DNA of 20,000 nucleotides from Acanthamoeba sp. SK_2022b (Eukaryota > Discosea > Longamoebia > Acanthamoebidae): assembly GCA_027943245.1 (NCBI GenBank), contig JANDJZ010000458.1:1-20000 (forward strand). Reading direction: 5' to 3'. Shown here one piece after another: positions 16,500 to 20,000 of this stretch. Each line of letters opens with the position of its first letter. Positions within the stretch are counted from its first letter, which is position 1. The notes beneath the pieces were generated by a model. That model saw nothing but the letters and a program-made list of their open reading frames with translations, had not been told where the DNA came from and made no database searches. The translations under genes and the position numbers were made by a program.

Positions 16500-18996
16500 A
16501 TGATGGAAGAGGAACTGCGCCAGGAGGTGCTGCGATGGGGGCCCGTGCTCGAAGAGGTGGCGCTTGCCGCACGCCAACTCGACCGCCTTCGATCAACCCT
16601 GCTGGTACCTGCCTTGACCATGAAAGAGCTGTAGATTTCCTTTTCTGCTGATTTTTAGACGACGCCAATCTACATCGTCAGCGTTCGGCTCAAGATGAGA
16701 CCGAGCCCACCCGAGGATGGACCGAGGCGAGCCCCGATGCCTCGGCCGAAGTGGCGGCCCTCTACCAAGCCTTCCTTCCCACGCTCCAGCGCGCGCTCGC
16801 TCCCCCACCCGCCGCTCCCCGTGCTCCTGTCTCGGCACCGATGGTGCCCGCCCAGGCCGCGCCAGTGGCGGTAGCGCCCTCCCCGCCCGTTGCCGCCGTG
16901 GCCGACGCCGACGCGACGTCCACGCCCAAGGACCATGACGTCAGCACCAGCCTTACGGCAATGGACGTCGAGCAGCAAGGGGCGCAGCAAGAGCAGCGCG
17001 GGCGACACAAGGGCGAAGGCGGCGATGGCGGCCCCGCCACAGCCGTGACGGAGAGATCCGATCCCGAGGGAGAGCCCGAGCTCGAGCCCGAACCCGAGGA
17101 GGAGGAGGAGGACGACTCGCCTCCGCCGAGCAAGCGGCGCCGATTGGAGAAGAGGGAGGAGGAGAGGCAAGTCAAAGAAGAGGAGGAAGAGGAGGAGATG
17201 GCGGACAAGAACGAGGAAGAGGGGGAGGAGGACGATAAGAAGAAGGAAATGGAAGAGGAAATGGAAGAAGAAACGAAGGAAAAGGAGGAGGAGGAGGAAG
17301 AGGAGAAGGAGGAAGACCTGCTCGAGAAGGAGAAGGCGAAGCTGAAGAAGGAGAAGGAGGAGCTCGAGCGAGCGATGCGCGAGCAGGTGGAGCTGGAGGA
17401 GAGGGAACAGCAGCTGCAGCTGCAGCTCAAGAAGAAGCAGGAGCGGCTCGAGCGGGCCGAGCGCGAGAGGGAGCTGCTCGAGCAGGAGCGGGAGAGGGCC
17501 GAGCGCGAGAGGGAGAAGGAGAGGGAGAAGAAGCGGGAGCGAGAGCGCGAACGCGAGCGAATCGAGGAGAAGGAGCGACAGCGGCTGGAGCGGGAGAAGG
17601 AGCGGCTTCAGAGGGAGAAGGAACGGCTCGAGAAGGAGCAGGAGCGGGAGCGACGGCGCGACGAAGAGGCCGCCCAAGCGGCCAAGAGGGAGCGCGAACG
17701 CGAGCGGCTCGAGAAGAAGGAAAAGGAACGGGAAAAGGAAAAGGAGAGGGAGAGGGAGCGACTCGAGCAGGAGCAGGAGCAGGAGTCGCTGGCCGCCGCC
17801 GCCGCCGTCACCTCCACCAAGCGAGGGCGCGGCGCCGGCGGAAACCGCACACCGACGCTCGACGATTCCTCCTCCTCCTCCTCCTCGCTGTCGTCGTCAC
17901 CCTCTTCTTCTTTGTCGTCGTCCGCCGCCACGGGCCACGGCGCCAATTTCTTGGAGACCGAGCTGCCGCTCAGCAAGTCGTACGCGCTCTCTCCGCTCCT
18001 CCCGATTACAATTGTGTGCGGACATGGCCGAACGGTCGACGCTCGGCGCTGACTTGGAGAACACAAAACGCGCGTGCGTGCGTGGCTTCGGGGCACGCAG
18101 GCCGGGCCCGTTGTGTGGCGCGATACGGGCGCCGCCCGAGTACGTCATCCCCGTGGGCACGCCGGTGGCCGCCAAGACCGCCAAGGTAAAATATTTATAT
18201 TTATTATATTTATATTTAATTTTTGTTCTGTATTTTTGGTGTCTCGGTGCATGTCTGCCTCATCTCCTTTCCGCGCGCAGGCAAGCAGGACCAAGCCGGC
18301 CGAATGGCTGCTCGCCACCGTCGTGCGCTACGTCGCGGGTCCGCTCTCTCGCACTTTCCCTTGTCGCCTGCGTGTGTGACGCGCGCCCTCATTTGTCCGC
18401 GCGTGAGAACAGACAAGCAGCGATACGAAGTCGTGGACGCCGATCCCGAAGAGACAGAGAACAACAGAAAGTACAAATTATTTTTATTTTATATATTTTA
18501 TATATTTTATTTATTTATATGGACTTTCTTTATTTACGTGGACTTGGCCTGACCTCGCTGCGACCCGCACAGGCGCTACCTCTTGCCGCGGCCCTGCGTC
18601 ATTCCGCTCCCCACCTCCCTCCCCGAGTCGTGGTCCAAAGGTGCGTCGATCGGTGCGTGGGTGGGTGGGTGGTGTCGCATATACCAACCGAGCTTGCGCG
18701 TGTCGTGGAATGCAGGCACGCAGTTCAGCAAGGGCATGATGGTGCTCGCCATGTTTCCCAACACGACTGCCTTCTACCCGGCCACTGTGCAAGTTGGGCC
18801 GCGACGGGTACCTCTTCTCCCCTCCTCTGTGCACCTCCCCCTCCCTCGACCCGCGACCCTGTGTTCTGACTCGATGCCGCACGACGATCAGCGGAAGGAC
18901 AAGAACTACGTGCTTTTGTTTGACGACGACGAAGAAGACGGCCAGAAGTGCAAGCGCTACGTGTCCCCTCGCTTCGTCGTCCACTACGACAAGTAG
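16500..18996 (+). CDS. SGF29: SGF29-type SAGA subunit with long charged coil insertion, 8 exons
   Basis: Proposed exons: 16500-16604, 16682-17979, 18101-18185, 18281-18338, 18413-18470, 18573-18640, 18716-18807, 18892-18996; all GT-AG and in phase, 622 aa. The N-terminal MMEEELRQEVLRW... helix is followed by a Pro/Ala segment, then at residues ~175-405 a nearly uninterrupted Glu/Lys/Arg coiled coil, then a Ser tract. Residues ~469-622 are the SGF29 tandem Tudor domain: PGPLCGAI, PPEYVIPVGTPVAAK, RYEVVDADPEE, RYLLPRPCVIPLP, KGMMVLAMFPNTTAFYPATV, NYVLLFDDDEEDG, YVSPRFVVHYDK. In yeast and human, SGF29 reads H3K4me2/3 and anchors SAGA/ATAC acetyltransferase. Known human pocket residues Tyr238, Tyr245, Phe264 correspond to Phe, Tyr, Phe here; the acidic H3A1 pocket (DAD) is kept. 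Family members are near 290 aa, so the coil is an insertion. Least certain are the exon 2 acceptor and exon 7 donor. Confidence 0.87.
17098..17792 (+). repeat. Low-complexity GAG/GAR coiled-coil coding tract
   Basis: Nearly 700 bp of purine-rich GAG, GAA, AAG, CGG and CGC codons encode Glu-rich then Arg/Glu-rich heptad-like helix. The opposite strand therefore has long poly-Leu and poly-Ser open frames. Confidence 0.9.
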
Positions 18997-19164
18997 GGAA
19001 ACATTTTGTTTTGTTTTCCGAGTGGGCTGGAAACGCTCGCGATTGGTTGCTACATTAAATCTCTTGAATCGTTGCCAAGAGCGGTCATTGGTCGGGATTG
19101 TTTGTTCATTTCCGGGCCCCGCAAACTTTGGGTTTCTTTCACAAAGCCTATCTTGCGCACAAGG
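18997..19164. other. Short intergenic region
   Basis: 168 bp between the SGF29 stop and the start of the secreted protein gene. It must contain the SGF29 3' end and the promoter of the next gene; no clear AATAAA or TATA motif is seen. Confidence 0.5.
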
Positions 19165-20000
19165 ATGAACAGAGGGAGCCTCATGGCCGCGGCCTTCTTG
19201 TTGGTGGCGATGGCGGTGGCGACGGTCAAGTGCGACTTTGAGCCTAACGGTGCCTACTGGTCCGCGCAACTCACGATCGCCACCACCTTGGGCTCGCCTC
19301 AGATGACATCGACCGGCACCTTCTACTACGACTCCACCATCCCGGCCACCCGCTTTGATGCCTACACCACCCCCAACCCCGACAACGACAGTACGCCCCC
19401 CTCCCACATCTCCAACCGTTGCACTGGAACATCTAACTACATTGTGTGGACGCAGACCCCAGCTGGTCGCACATCTACAACTACAACCTGGTACATGCCG
19501 TTGTTGGCCTCTCCTCTCATGTAACGCGTTCGTTACACGTTGTTAATGGTGATGGTTGTGTTTTGCTTCTGTGGCAACACGAGTAGGGCACCATGTTCAT
19601 CTTGCTGTCCGAGAACGGAGGCACGAGCTGCAGCAACACGACCATCGGCACGACCATGCCGAGGATCGTCTGCCCCAGCTCTCAATGCGACTCCTCCACC
19701 ACCTGCTACAGCGACCCCGGCTTCCCCAGCTACCCCACCCTCATGCGAACGTAGCCCTCCCCCCCCCTTGGAAACCCCGATGGCGTTGTCTTATTGGTCT
19801 CACCACGTTTCATCGTGTGGCCTGCCTCCAGGTGCTACCTCGACGGCAATCGGAAGATCTCCAGCATCGTCTTCAACGAAGGTGCGCAGTTGCAGATGTT
19901 GGACTCGCGTAGTGAGTGAGTAATGGTGGGCGTGGGCTGACCTGCCTCTTGCCCCAGGCTACTGGTACAACTCCCAAACCTACTTCGCGACGACGCGAAG
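19165..20000 (+). CDS. Secreted Cys-containing protein, ependymin-like?, truncated at window end
   Basis: Exons 19165-19390, 19456-19490, 19587-19750, 19832-19911 and 19958 to beyond 20000 join in frame over GT-AG introns. The product starts MNRGSLMAAAFLLVAMAVAT followed by VKCDFEPNG, a clear signal peptide, so it enters the secretory pathway. The mature part reads GAYWSAQLTIATTLG, MTSTGTFYYDSTIPATRFDA, NPSWSHIYNYNLGTMFILLS and then a segment with six Cys (GTSCSN...IVCPSSQCDSSTTCYS...RTCYLDG). The order GxFYYD...RxD...W...Y..GTMFI...C resembles ependymin-related proteins, which share a LolA-like fold, but I hold this weakly. No membrane anchor is visible in the part present. A short intron of ~65-125 nt separates each exon, as in its neighbours. 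Confidence 0.72.

Noticed and set aside
16670..17677. 335-codon poly-Leu open frame on the minus strand
   Set aside because: It is the complement of the GAG/AAG-rich coiled-coil coding sequence of SGF29; Leu and Ser runs follow automatically.
1..20000. CRISPR arrays, bacterial operons, phage genes
   Set aside because: No regularly spaced repeats, no Shine-Dalgarno-linked gene strings; all well-supported genes have spliceosomal introns.

Overview
The window is nuclear DNA of a unicellular eukaryote, most likely an Acanthamoeba-type amoebozoan. Three observations support this. The 118-nt 5S rRNA genes read, from memory, like Acanthamoeba 5S. The right half has GC-rich genes with many short GT-AG introns. 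The gene set (CDK, F-box/ankyrin protein, SGF29) is eukaryotic. No bacterial operon, CRISPR array or phage feature is visible.

Layout: 1-4286 holds a decayed Ty1/copia LTR retrotransposon on the minus strand. Read right to left, it has an LTR edge, a copia-style half-tRNA-iMet primer site, gag with a zinc knuckle, protease, integrase, reverse transcriptase and the end of RNase H; the element runs off the left edge. 4287-11384 is repeat-rich and gene-poor. It contains an intact 5S rRNA gene (5002-5119), a degenerate 5S copy (9727-9809), a ~1.08 kb element with perfect 27-29-bp terminal inverted repeats (8335-9417), a ~160-bp MITE with related ends (10836-10994), a plus-strand copia RNase H relic (9877-10130), a GTG/GTT-rich minisatellite (10416-10742) and unassigned coding-like relics. 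A second intact 5S gene (11385-11502) sits where the sequence changes to compact, GC-rich, intron-containing genes.

From 12293 to the right edge there are four protein genes whose spliced reading frames can be followed exon by exon. They are an F-box/ankyrin-repeat protein (minus, 5 exons), a CDC2-type cyclin-dependent kinase (minus, 5 exons), an SGF29-type SAGA chromatin reader with a very long charged coiled-coil insertion (plus, 8 exons), and a secreted Cys-containing protein (plus, at least 5 exons, cut by the window end). The CDK and SGF29 genes are divergent and share a ~0.4 kb intergenic region that probably works as a bidirectional promoter. The kinase and the F-box protein could both act in cell-cycle or protein-turnover control, but nothing in the sequence ties them functionally beyond adjacency.

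The most unusual items are the internal rearrangements of the copia element (RT-to-RNase H deletion; perfect 47-bp inverted duplication), the pair of nonautonomous TIR elements with related ends, the duplicated and dispersed 5S units, and the SGF29 protein about twice the usual family length.
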